NCBI GenBank assembly: GCA_036784855.1
Contig: JAZDSV010000002.1
Location: forward strand, 742,000-805,999
Direction: 5' to 3'
DNA from: Aphelidium insulamus
Lineage: Eukaryota > Aphelidiomycota > Aphelidea > Aphelidiaceae
DNA length: 64,000 bases
The notes beneath the pieces were generated by a model. It had not been told where the DNA came from. It saw only the letters and a list, made by a program, of their open reading frames with translations, and searched no databases. This document shows positions 55,501 to 64,000 of this stretch, piece by piece. Numbering within the stretch: position 1 is the first letter of the stretch; each line of letters starts with the position of its first letter. The position numbers and the translations under genes are program-made.

Positions 55501-57144
55501 TTATCAGCGACACCTGATGAAACGGCCTGATGGACGTTATCAACAGTTACTTAATACTTGACTTGAAAATAACGCAATCATACTTGACATTAAAGTCATT
55601 GGTTCTCGTGTTCCAAAAGTTGACAAACCACTCATTCATGGAGGCGCGACCGAACGAATACACTACGCAGCCCTGCTCCAGCGACGATGCACCCTGCTCC
55701 ATGCCGCCGAAATATGCCCATCTGTAGTCGGGCCGTAGACTGGCAAAGAAAATGTTGCAATCAACGGCAAACGAGAGCCGCAGACTCCTGTGCTCCCATG
55801 ACAGCCCGTGCAGTTCTTTGCCGGGAACACGCAGTGATCGCAAATGCTGTATTGTGTAAATTAAACAGAACATGGTAAATTTATGCAATAAACAGCACCT
55901 TTCCATGAGGATCGTAGAATGCAACGACAGGTGCATCATCTGGCGTGTCGGATTTGGCCGCACCACCAACTGCCAAGATTGAACCATTTGGACTCCATTT
56001 CATGCAGGGCTTGTTGATACCGGTGTCGATAACCACAGGATCTGTTGAGCATTTAACAAGAGATATAAGGAAGTAACCGACCACTCACTCTGGTCTCGCT
56101 GGTCACGTAGGATCACCACTCGACCATTATGGTAGGCGATGGCAAAGCACGGCACATTTGGCTCAATGTAGCCAAAAATTCCATTGTACCAGTCCATGGC
56201 GACCACAGTACCGCCTCCAGTAAGCTCATCCGTAACTTGCGCTGCTTGTGCCTACCACGCATGAAGCGCGACCAGCAAATGTAGTAAAATTAATCACTTG
56301 CCATAAAGTTGCCACTGCTGTCATAGATGTGGATCTGACCAGTGGCGGTGGCGGTGAAGAGCATCTTTCCATCCGGTGACCACTGGACACGCGACATAAC
56401 TGCTTTCAGCTCCTTGCCCCACAGCCGCTTCCCTTCCACCGAGCCCACCATCACGGCACCTGCACGGATTGAGTACATAAATGGGAATGCCAGCAACAGC
56501 TGCGATACTCACCATCCTGGTAGAGTATACAAATCTTGGTGCCCTGCTTGTTCCACTGAAAGTCGTTCACGGGACTCTTGTTGCGGTTGTTGACCATTTC
56601 CTCGCGCCACGTTCCTTGCAGTGGTGAATATTGTGTATAGATGGTATGTGCACCTAAACACACCCTGATAGTACACCCAGACAATGATGACTCCGGTATC
56701 GTCGGCCGTGGTGAGCTTCTTGTGCTGCTGGTTCCACCCGCACATGGTCACCGTGGCTGCGACACAGCGTCAGCACGACGACATAAATGCCGCTATGTAT
56801 TAGCGATAGACAGTGCCGTACCTTTGTGCGCCTCTAGCGACTCGTTCATGGTCACATTGGACTGGGCGGCGATACCGCGGGCAGCCCGGTCGTTCGCCTC
56901 CCGGTGCGTCTCCAGCTTGAGCACCTTGAGGAAACCCTGTGTCCCTCCGCACGCCAAATAGCCGTGGTCATTGTTCCAGGCGATGCATTGCAGCGGCGTG
57001 GCATTCGGCAGCGATATCTATGTCATATGTGATGATGGAGTATGTAGACAGAGACACCGCAGACACCCATGACAGCCAGACATCCATGACAGACAGACAG
57101 ACAGACAGACAGCGGCGAACCTTCTTGCTCAGGTAGATGAACAT
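52550..57144 (-). CDS. WDR35: Intraflagellar transport protein IFT121 (WDR35)
   Basis: Seventeen exons, from 57121-57144 to 52550-52715, give 1252 residues with all phases closing. The start '[20 protein letters not shown]' matches WDR35. Two WD40 propellers follow ('[15 protein letters not shown]', '[20 protein letters not shown]'), then '[20 protein letters not shown]' and a TPR-like solenoid ('[16 protein letters not shown]', '[20 protein letters not shown]'). A C-terminal double zinc knuckle runs '[13 protein letters not shown]' to 'CSVCRHQ' and 'CPLCHSAL'. It is an IFT-A peripheral subunit for retrograde transport and ciliary membrane cargo, so the organism builds cilia. Introns 55081-55124 (GCATGT) and 56252-56301 (GCAAGT) are GC-AG; 54741-54785 and 57018-57120 have GTTCG donors. 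Confidence 0.95.
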
Positions 57145-57173
57145 TGGTGTGTGCGTGCCGGTGATCGAGACAA
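57145..57173. promoter_or_regulatory. 29-bp spacer between divergent IFT121 and GAS41 starts
   Basis: Only 29 bp separate the ATGs of two divergent, well-identified genes. Their 5' leaders must therefore be extremely short or overlap each other's coding sequence. No core motif is identifiable by eye. Confidence 0.6.
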
Positions 57174-58584
57174 ATGTCGGCAGCCAACAATGCCGATGAC
57201 GATCAAGTCTCGGTCGCCGCCGCCGCCAGCGCCACAGAGATGGAAGTGGATGCACCGGTGCCAGGTGATGCCGCAGTAGATACGCCAGCTACGGCTGCCA
57301 CCGCAAGACCCGCCTCCAGACAGCGCACACGGCCCTCAGCCGTCATCACCGCGTCGGCCTCCTCGTCCTCGTCGTCGCTGGCCACTGCCGCAGACACACC
57401 CTTGCTTGCATCTGCATCAGCAGCAGCAGTGGTGGCGGCTAACAGTGCACATGGCAGCCGGCCGGGCACGCCCTCCCCCTCGCTTGCCTACTCCACCAGC
57501 GTGGCCACCCCGGCATTCCGGCGCCCCTCTGCCGCCGCCATGGACCCTAATGCCGTAATGAGGCGCGTGGTGTATGGCTCATATGCTGCCGTGGCCACCA
57601 AGGCCGATAATGTGCCTGCTGGACACTCTCACAAGTGGAAGGTGTGGGGTCTGTATATATATCTGCGACAGGCGGATGATTATCACGGTGCAGATCTTTG
57701 TGCAAGGCTTCGAGGGCGAGGACATGTCACACTGGTGCAGCCACGTTGTCATCAAGCTGCACGAGAGCTTTCAAGAGCCGCGGCGAGGTATATTTTGTTG
57801 TGTATTGAGTGCTCCAGATCTCTATCGTACGGCTTGTCTTCTTAGGGCGTTGTGAATGCTCCACGGAGACAGTACATCGTTCGGTGTCTACACACATTTT
57901 TCTTCAAAGCTTTGCTATTACTCTCTATACACTTTTGCGAATGACCTCAATATGTTACCCTCATGGTGTAGTGATACGAGTGCCGCCGTACGAGGTGAAC
58001 GAGACTGGCTGGGGCGAGTTCGAGGTGGCCATCGAGATCCACGCCAAAGATCCGAAACTCCGCCCAGCCATGTTCTATCACCACTTGAAGTTGTGGACCG
58101 CGGACAACCTGTTGCAGCAGTCCGAGTGGGACGGCGATGTCAATGCCCCGCCGGTGCTCAGCGAAAAGTATGAAGAGCTGGTGCGTGTACCTATACTGAT
58201 GTATACTGTGGACAGTTAATCTCTTTTAGGTGTTTACCCACCCGCTGACGCCGGTGATGCGCGAGGTGTTTGACAAGCATGCCGCACTGCCACAGCCACC
58301 GCCCAAGTGCATATCGGTGGAATCTCAGTTCTGTACGTGGCCGTTGATAGAATGCGGACATATCTGATAGCATGGCAGCCGCAAAGTACGCCACGGAAAC
58401 AATGGACAAGATCGAAGTTGCCAAGGCGAAAATGCGGGAACTTGTGGCAGAGTATGCCGAGAGGCGGCAGCGGGTGGCGGACGAGGTGGCCCAGCTGAAG
58501 CGCCAAGTACACGATCTAAAGGCCGGCGCTGTCAGTGGCAAACCGCCCGCCCCTGCCAGTGGAGAAGTCACCGCAACCAGTTGA
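57174..58584 (+). CDS. YEATS4: YEATS-domain protein GAS41/Yaf9
   Basis: Five exons (57174-57641, 57694-57787, 57972-58180, 58230-58336, 58371-58584) give 363 residues. The YEATS domain (about residues 128-260) contains 'RVVYGSYAAVATKADN', 'GHSHKWKIFVQGFEGEDMSH', 'HVVIKLHESFQEPRRVIRVP' and 'PYEVNETGWGEFEVAIEI', covering the acyl-lysine aromatic cage region. A C-terminal coiled coil 'KAKMRELVAEYAERRQRVAD' fits the NuA4/SWR1 assembly helix. About 125 Ala/Ser/Thr-rich N-terminal residues are absent from animal GAS41. The last intron (34 nt) is the least certain; it was chosen by phase. Confidence 0.88.
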
Positions 58585-58616
58585 TATTAAAGCAAGCGTT
58601 GCATTACGACCCTTCT

Positions 58617-59287
58617 TTATTGCCTGGACAGCTTGAACAGGCGATCGCGTGCAATTGCCATCATGTCGCGGAGACCAGTGTGCAGTTCTGCCAGCGAGTC
58701 CGCGTTGTGGATACGCCGCTCCAGCTCGGGGATGATGGCGTCGAGCGGTCTGCCGGCCACAAAGCACACAAACTTGAATCCGTGTCGCGACTCATATTCT
58801 GCATTCAGCAGTGCCAGCCTCTCGGCAACAGGCAGCGCCGCTGTGTCTGTGGCAGATGCCGCACCAGACTGAGTGTAAGTGTGAGTGGCCGAGTGACCTT
58901 GCTCGGCGCGCGACATGGCGCTTAGTGTGGTCTTGGGAGCGCCCAGCCGCGGGTGAGCATTAATGATCTGCAGCAAGTCGTCCCTTGTCATTGGCGAGCG
59001 CTCGCCGCAGCACAGCTACGACTGTGAATACATATATACAACATATATGGAGGTACTATATGGTGCGTACCTGTTCCGCAGAGTCGATCAGGGCGGTGTA
59101 TGAGGCAAAAGGCCGCGCGGCATCGAGCTTATAGCAGCCACGTCAATGGAGATACATATATCGTGAAGGTTAAAGTACCCACCGCGTCTGCCAGCGGGGG
59201 CGCCGCCTCAAACAGCACGTTGACGTTGTGCACAAATTCTTGTCGCGGGAGCCGGTTCAGGTCGGCAATGTCGGGCAGTGTTGTCAT
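58617..59287 (-). CDS. URAD: OHCU decarboxylase (ureidoimidazoline decarboxylase)
   Basis: Three exons (59183-59287, 59071-59127, 58617-59015) with two 55-nt introns give 186 residues. The family pattern is clear: 'MTTLPDIADLNRLPRQEFVH', 'LDAARPFASYTALIDSAE', 'LLQIINAHPRLGAPKT' with the catalytic His, 'LNAEYESRHGFKFVCFVAGR' and 'ELERRIHNADSLAELHTGLR'. It gives S-allantoin in urate breakdown, after urate oxidase and HIU hydrolase, usually in peroxisomes. The C-terminus 'FKLSRQ' is not a standard PTS1. It converges with GAS41, 32 bp apart. Confidence 0.92.
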
Positions 59288-59691
59288 TGTTGCAGAGTGC
59301 GCATGTTTAAGAAAATATTCAAATATCTGAATTAAAGCTAGTTTAAAGTTTAATGCTTTTATATGTGTAAACACATACATACTTGGAACGGCCGTGTTGG
59401 CCATGCGTGCCATGCATACAGGTGTCGTTCCAATGCGCCTCCTTTCCAAACCCAATCGTTGCAAAGCAATCTACGATAACATGAGGTAAGTGCAAGAGGT
59501 GACTTCAATCACGGTATGTTGAAGTAGTGCCACACTCATAGAACTTTACATTGCGTACATAAATACATACAAAAATGAATACTGCAAACGTGCACAGCGG
59601 CAGCTGATTGGACGCACCATCTCGGCCCCTGAAAGCAAGATACGCGTCGTTCACGCATCCCACAAACTTTACACATTTCCAACATTACAAT
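59288..59691. other. Spacer between URAD and the second ankyrin gene
   Basis: No full gene is recognised. A plus-strand frame from an ATG at about 59403 runs to a good donor-like AGGTAAGT near 59486, but no acceptor with a matching frame follows, so it is left uncalled. Confidence 0.35.
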
Positions 59692-61269
59692 ATGCGCGTC
59701 AAACAGATCGCGCTGGTGGTGGCCGCTCTGTTGGCGTTACACTGCGGGTGTGTGCATACAATGCCGGCATTGCAGCAGTCCGAAGTATCTGGCGGCGGCT
59801 CTTCTCCTGACCAAAAGGATGAGGTGGAAGCTAGTGCAGCGGTACGACAGCTCTCACTGGACGCAGAAGAGTTCAAGGATCCGCTGACGCGTATATTGGC
59901 CTACGTCGCGGACGGTGGCGTGTTCGTGCGCTGCGTGGCACCTGCAGTGAATGATGCTTTTCTGAAATCTGTGGGCCAGGCGGCTGCGGCGACCTCTATT
60001 GCATGCGCGCGTTGCTTCACGCGAATGTATCAAATTCGCGCTTGAATGCAATGCCAGTCCATTACAGCTAGTTGATGGTGCAGTCGCCAGGGACAGCGTT
60101 GATGCATTTGAACTTGTAAAGGATGCCTGTAGGAAAAATGATTTTCTAATACTGGGCTGCTGGGTAACAGCTTCAGAGACCGCGGGTAGACGAGGAGCGT
60201 TGGGCATGTTGCGGCATCTGAAGACAAATTATGAAGAGCGCTTTCACGAGTTTCGGGCAGCAATATCTGCTGCTCGCGCAGGACAGATCAACGTTCTCGA
60301 GTGGCTGACACCGGAAGGCTGCGGTCGTAATGATGGCGCACTATGTGAAGCAGCGGCAGAGGGAGGCGAGCTGGAAACTTTGATTTATCTTAGAGTCGAA
60401 CTGTACAAGTGGGATAAACTTACACCTGCCGCCGCAAGTGGCAATGGACACGTGCACATTCTTCAATGGGCCATGGAGAATGGCTGCGAGGCTGATACTG
60501 AAGTATTGCTGCTGTAATGCTGCGTCTGCTGGTCACCAACAAGTGCTGGAATTTTGGCTACCTCCGAAATGTGGCTCTGACAGCAGCCGTGTCCACAGCG
60601 GCAGCAAAATCGGGGAATTTGCAAATGCTTCAGTGGCTTCACGAACGCGGTTGCCCATGGAATACTGGCGCCACCAAAGAGGCAGCGGAATCTGGGAATT
60701 TGCAAATGCTTCAGTGGCTTCACGAACACGGTTGCCCATGGAATGAAGAAACCGCGTATGTTGCAGCACGAAATGGGCATCTAGATTTGCTCAAATACGC
60801 GCACGCAAATGGTTGCCCGATCAGGAGTCTCTGCGGTGTTGCGGCACAAAATGGTCACTTATCAGTGCTCAAGTGGGCCGTTGAGGAGCTAGGCCACACC
60901 ATGACTACGTGGACAAGTCAGGAAGCAGCTTTATTTGGGCATTTGGAGTTGCTTCAGTGGGCTCGGGAGCACGGGTGTCCGTGGGATGAAATAACTTGTT
61001 CATTTGCTGCTCGAGCTGGCCGCTTGGAATTATTGCAGTGGGCACGCGCTAACGGGTGTCCGTGGAATGAAAATACGCCGAAAGACGCTGCATGGAGGAA
61101 GCACTGGGACGTTGTGAAATGGGCGATTAACAATGGCTGCCCATGGGGCGCTCATGTTGTATATTATGCCAATGAACAGAGTCGTGGTGATATTATTGAG
61201 TGGTTCGGGAAGCCTAAAAGAAGATTTCTTTGCTGCTGGCATTCTATATGCCGTAGCTGCTCCGGCTAG
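59692..61269 (+). pseudogene. Second decayed ankyrin-repeat gene with signal peptide
   Basis: It starts 'MRVKQIALVVAALLALHCGC', a clear signal peptide, followed by a helical domain and at least ten ankyrin-type repeats ('GNLQMLQWLHERGCPWN', 'GHLDLLKYAHANGCPI', 'GRLELLQWARANGCPWN'). The reading frame shifts near 60000, and again near 60510 and 60600, with no plausible short intron at any of them. Repeats at about 60612-60665 and 60690-60743 are almost identical in DNA, so a unit was recently duplicated. The longest intact segment covers 60595-61269. A truncated but expressed product cannot be excluded. It is a paralogue of the locus at 43858-45845. Confidence 0.7.
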
Positions 61270-61517
61270 CCAGACACCTCTCAAATTGAATAGATAATGC
61301 TAGCAGTGACCATGATTACGTCCACACCTTGCTGATCCCTTCCACGTGATACCAGCAGGCGTGACTGATTACAGGCACCTGTCCAGCCAATATTTACGGC
61401 ATCAAACTCGGAATCTGCCATCACACCGCTCGCAAAGTGAACCTCCAGCGCATGTGTGCCCAGCAGATTTGACAACAAAACATCTTCCACATGTACATAT
61501 CACAAATGCAACTAATG

Positions 61518-61838
61518 CTATCGACGAGTAAGCTCTAGTATCAGGCGGGATATGCGGCGCTGTTCCTCGTCCATGCGCGCAGACATGGCTGGCAACGCAC
61601 CCATACACCTCTCGGTGGCCAGCCGAGTATGCTCGCTTGCCGCCAGCGCCCACTGCAGCGCCGCCTCGCGCTCATCATCCGTCGAGAGGTCGGTCAGACG
61701 GGGTGGCGGAATTGGTGCCAGTTGCTCCGACACCATGCTCTCTGTGGGCGCAGCGCTTGCCAGTGGTAGAATGGCCACCAGGTCCTGCGCAATATCATCA
61801 GCTGTCAGTTCCTCGGCAGCCGACCGCTGCTCAGACAT
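61518..61838 (-). CDS. Small helical protein of unknown function
   Basis: This single exon of 106 residues starts at the ATG at 61838. The first half is acidic and Pro-rich ('TADDIAQDLVAILPLASAAP'). The second half is a long predicted helix ('EREAALQWALAASEHTRLAT', 'MDEEQRRISRLILELTRR') that could be a coiled coil, as in small BLOC-1/BORC-type subunits, but no family match is clear. The gene lies between the second ankyrin locus (opposite strand) and PXMP4. Confidence 0.5.
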   Translation of the reverse strand: MSEQRSAAEELTADDIAQDLVAILPLASAAPTESMVSEQLAPIPPPRLTDLSTDDEREAALQWALAASEHTRLATERCMGALPAMSARMDEEQRRISRLILELTRR

Positions 61839-61841
61839 GCG

Positions 61842-61897
61842 TGGTGTTAACTTAACACCAAGGCGTACTCAACACTGTTAAGTATTTACGCCTTGAG
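61842..61897. repeat. Nested inverted repeats upstream of the small helical gene
   Basis: GGTGTTAA and TTAACACC form a near-perfect palindrome with a single central base at about 61842-61858. It is directly followed by AAGGCGTA, repeated inverted as TACGCCTT at about 61889-61896. Together they could form hairpins or protein-binding dyads in the promoter region. Confidence 0.5.
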
Positions 61898-62061
61898 TGC
61901 AGTAACGTGTAAATACAGTTGAATGTAAATAGTTGTCACAAGTGAATATTTAAACAACTCGTTCAATGAAGTCAAGGTCAATATTCACAATACAATTTAC
62001 TGCGTGTCAGCGCAATGGTGGTCATCGTAGCAGTACAGCACTAGCGCACAACAGCCGCAGA

Positions 62062-62832
62062 CTATCGATTATGCCAGATCCAGTTGCGTAGACCGTCCCA
62101 CTTGTCACTGTCATTGTAGAGGTACTGCATGCTGGCCTGCAGACTGGGTTGCAGAGTGTCGCGCTCATGCCGGAACAGCCACATCACACAGCCCCACACC
62201 GCCGACGCAAACACGGGAAATATGACTGGAGAGTTCTGGGCACGGTCATACGTCATACCCAGCGATTCGAACACGCGCTTCTTGGTCAGAGTCTTGGCCA
62301 GACCAACCAGAATGCGCGAAAATAGATACAGCACGATCTGCCAATGTATCAGTGCTGATACACGCACATGTATATATATACCTGGTTGTTGATGGTATTG
62401 TTCTTGCGAAACACCAAGTAGCCACCGATAAGGCCGGCGATAAATGCATGGGATGATTCTTCCTTCTGGCGCAGATGGCGCTGCAACAACATCAAGGTCT
62501 TGTATATGGTGACAAAGCAGGCCAGATTGCGGCCGTGTTGATACGTGGCGTCCAGTATGAAGCGCATCTTTTCCTCCAGGCTGCATGCATTACATCAGCA
62601 TTGTTGGAGTGATATCTATATATATATATATATATCTATAAAGTATCAAGCTACAGTGCACTGCGTTATGTAAATAGCCACACCTCCCGTCCTTGAAGAG
62701 AAATGTCATGACTAGTGCGTGCGGGAAGCGGATCTTGGCGCCATACACCGCCCCATTCCTGGCGCCCTTCAGCACCGACAACAGGTCATGATAGCGTGGG
62801 TCGAGCACCACTTGAGTCAATGCCGCCTCCAT
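62062..62832 (-). CDS. PXMP4: Peroxisomal membrane protein PXMP4 (PMP24)
   Basis: Three exons (62684-62832, 62382-62580, 62062-62337) with 103- and 44-nt introns give 207 residues. The family match is strong: 'LSVLKGARNGAVYGAKIRFP', 'HALVMTFLFKDGRSLEEKMR', 'IAGLIGGYLVFRKNNTINNQ' and 'ERDTLQPSLQASMQYLYND'. It is a Tim17/22/23-like small peroxisomal membrane protein of uncertain function. Along with URAD it shows that peroxisomes are present. Length equals the human protein. Confidence 0.93.
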
Positions 62833-62887
62833 CCGTGTCAGGTATCTCGTTCAGTGGCAGTGTGAGAGAGATATCGGAGTGAGTGTG

Positions 62888-62911
62888 AGAGTGTGCGTGT
62901 GTGTGTGTGTG

Positions 62912-62958
<47 letters not shown>
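62888..62958. repeat. GT dinucleotide microsatellite
   Basis: About 70 bp of nearly pure GT/TG repeats with two GTGC interruptions, in the spacer upstream of the short-chain dehydrogenase gene. Confidence 0.9.
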
Positions 62959-62960
<2 letters not shown>

Positions 62961-63080
62961 CTGCGTATGGCAGCTTGCGTGTATTACAGAGCGACCGCTG
63001 TTTCGTTGAGAGAGCGCCGTTTCAACTCGCTTTCACGTGCTTGCATTGCACACACTTGTAATATATATTACACACTAAAG

Positions 63081-64000
63081 ATGCCCGGCGCTCGTCTGCA
63101 GGGAAAGGTGGCCGTGATTACTGGTGCCGCCAGGTCTGTTATATAGTGTGTGTGCACATACCCTCTCTTACTGACACGCTTGTCAGTGGCATTGGTTTGG
63201 AGACGTCGCTGCTGTTTGCGTCCGAGGGCGCCAAGGTCTGCATGGCCGACGTCAATGAGGCTGCCGGTAATAAGTGCAGCCATGTGCGCACTACTATTGC
63301 GTCTCACTCTGATGTCCCGGCAGGCAATGCCGCACTGGCCAAGGTGCTCAAGGTGGCGCCAGACTCGGCCATTTTTGTTCGCTGCGATGTGAGCAAGGAG
63401 GCCGAAGTCCAAGCTGTGCATTGCTGCCGGTGAAAGCAAGTTCGGTACGTATGTATTATGTGTGTAATATGTCGGTACTTAGTAACTGTGTGCAGGCAAG
63501 GTCAATGTCGTGTTCAACAATGCCGGAATCATGGACGTGAGTAGTCGTAAATAGCATCGTCTTAATTCAACGTACCTCACTAGCCTAATGATGACAATGC
63601 CGAAACTACGGAGGAGCGCGTGTGGAACCGCACTATGGACATTAATGTGAAGGGAGTGTGGTGGGGTTGTCGGTATGTGTAGCATGGCCTTTGTCGCTCC
63701 ATATGCATTCATCCGCGACAGCCACGGCATTCCCGCGTTGCGTCGCGCTGGCGGTGGAAGCATCATCAACACTGCTAGCTTCGTGGCCTTGTTTGGTGCG
63801 GCCACCCCGCAGCTGGCCTACACTGCTAGCAAGGGTGCCGTGCTGGCAATGACCCGCGAGCTTGCTGTTGTGCACGCTCGTGAAAACATTCGCCTCAACT
63901 CCTTGTGTCCTGGTCAGTTGACGTAAACCAGTTCTCTGGTAGTAGCTCATTGTTTTCTGCTGCATGTAGGACCGTTGAAGACCCCGCTGCTGATGGACTT
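63081..64000 (+). CDS. Short-chain dehydrogenase/reductase (3' end outside window)
   Basis: Seven exons are visible (63081-63133, 63187-63266, 63324-63444, 63496-63536, 63584-63672, 63722-63912, 63970 to the edge). The Rossmann motif is 'VAVITGAASGIGLE', with 'VCMADVN', 'NVVFNNAGIM', 'GSIINTASFVA' (catalytic Ser), 'QLAYTASKGAV' (YxxxK) and 'NSLCPGPLKTPLL', a classical NAD-type SDR. Exon 3 does not keep frame: after 'EAEVQAV' one extra base is needed out to reach 'IAAGESKFG'. So a single-base lesion or sequence error lies near 63417-63422. Substrate unknown. Introns are 47-57 nt. Confidence 0.82.

Noticed and set aside
57085-57113. GACA/TGTC repeats inside IFT121 intron 1
   Set aside because: Simple microsatellite within an intron; no function suggested.
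59403-59486. A possible first exon ending in AGGTAAGT
   Set aside because: No downstream acceptor with a matching reading frame before the ankyrin locus; too little to call a gene.
1-64000. CRISPR arrays, rRNA genes, LTR or LINE elements
   Set aside because: None seen; the only mobile element supported by end structure is the hAT-like copy at 44005-44764.

Overview
This is a 64 kb window of a compact eukaryotic nuclear genome. Nearly every gene is split by very short spliceosomal introns, mostly 40-70 nt and as short as about 29-34 nt. Genes lie tens to hundreds of bases apart on both strands. I rebuilt exon-intron structures by requiring GT-AG or GC-AG ends, closed reading phase and similarity to remembered family sequences; no RNA evidence is available. 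A spliced IFT121/WDR35 gene, an enkurin-family gene and peroxisomal, mitochondrial, homeobox and PARP1-type genes point to a free-living flagellated protist. It may lie near the animal/fungal side (Obazoa-like); that placement is inference.

Layout. 0-5 kb: a single-domain globin, a tandem pair of UNC93-like transporters and mitochondrial SSB. 5-9.3 kb: two replication genes, CTF18 and GINS1 (PSF1), diverge from a 62-bp spacer. 9.3-18.7 kb: SRP72, a coiled-coil protein, an MCUR1/CCDC90-type mitochondrial protein, threonine deaminase, a homeobox gene and the TFIIH subunit GTF2H5. 18.8-22.3 kb: two tandem Ser/Thr kinases. 22.8-34 kb: PARP1, an enkurin-domain protein, a Pro-rich membrane protein, a ZFYVE19/ANCHR-like protein, a YeiH-type putative anion exporter, an unknown protein, a DUF985 cupin and a PPxY membrane protein. 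34-43.7 kb: Bud20/ZNF593, mitochondrial RBFA, pterin carbinolamine dehydratase, a His-rich unknown, ClpP, a tRNA-Glu(CUC), a large KH-domain protein of unknown family and LIPT2. 43.8-45.9 kb: a decayed ankyrin-repeat gene carrying a 760-bp hAT-like element with a perfect 8-bp target duplication. 46-64 kb: CCR4 deadenylase, a NERD-domain protein, cornichon, the 17-exon IFT121 gene, GAS41/YEATS4 diverging from it over 29 bp, OHCU decarboxylase, a second decayed ankyrin gene, a small helical protein, PXMP4 and a short-chain dehydrogenase cut by the window end.

The genes are mostly housekeeping: replication, transcription/chromatin, secretion, cilium, mitochondrial protein and lipoate biology, and peroxisome/purine metabolism. 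The most unusual signals are repeated GC-AG introns (mostly GCAAGT donors) in unrelated genes, very short introns and first exons (down to 8 nt), an intragenic hAT element, and two decaying signal-peptide-bearing ankyrin genes. PARP1 also lacks a BRCT domain and has an enlarged catalytic loop.
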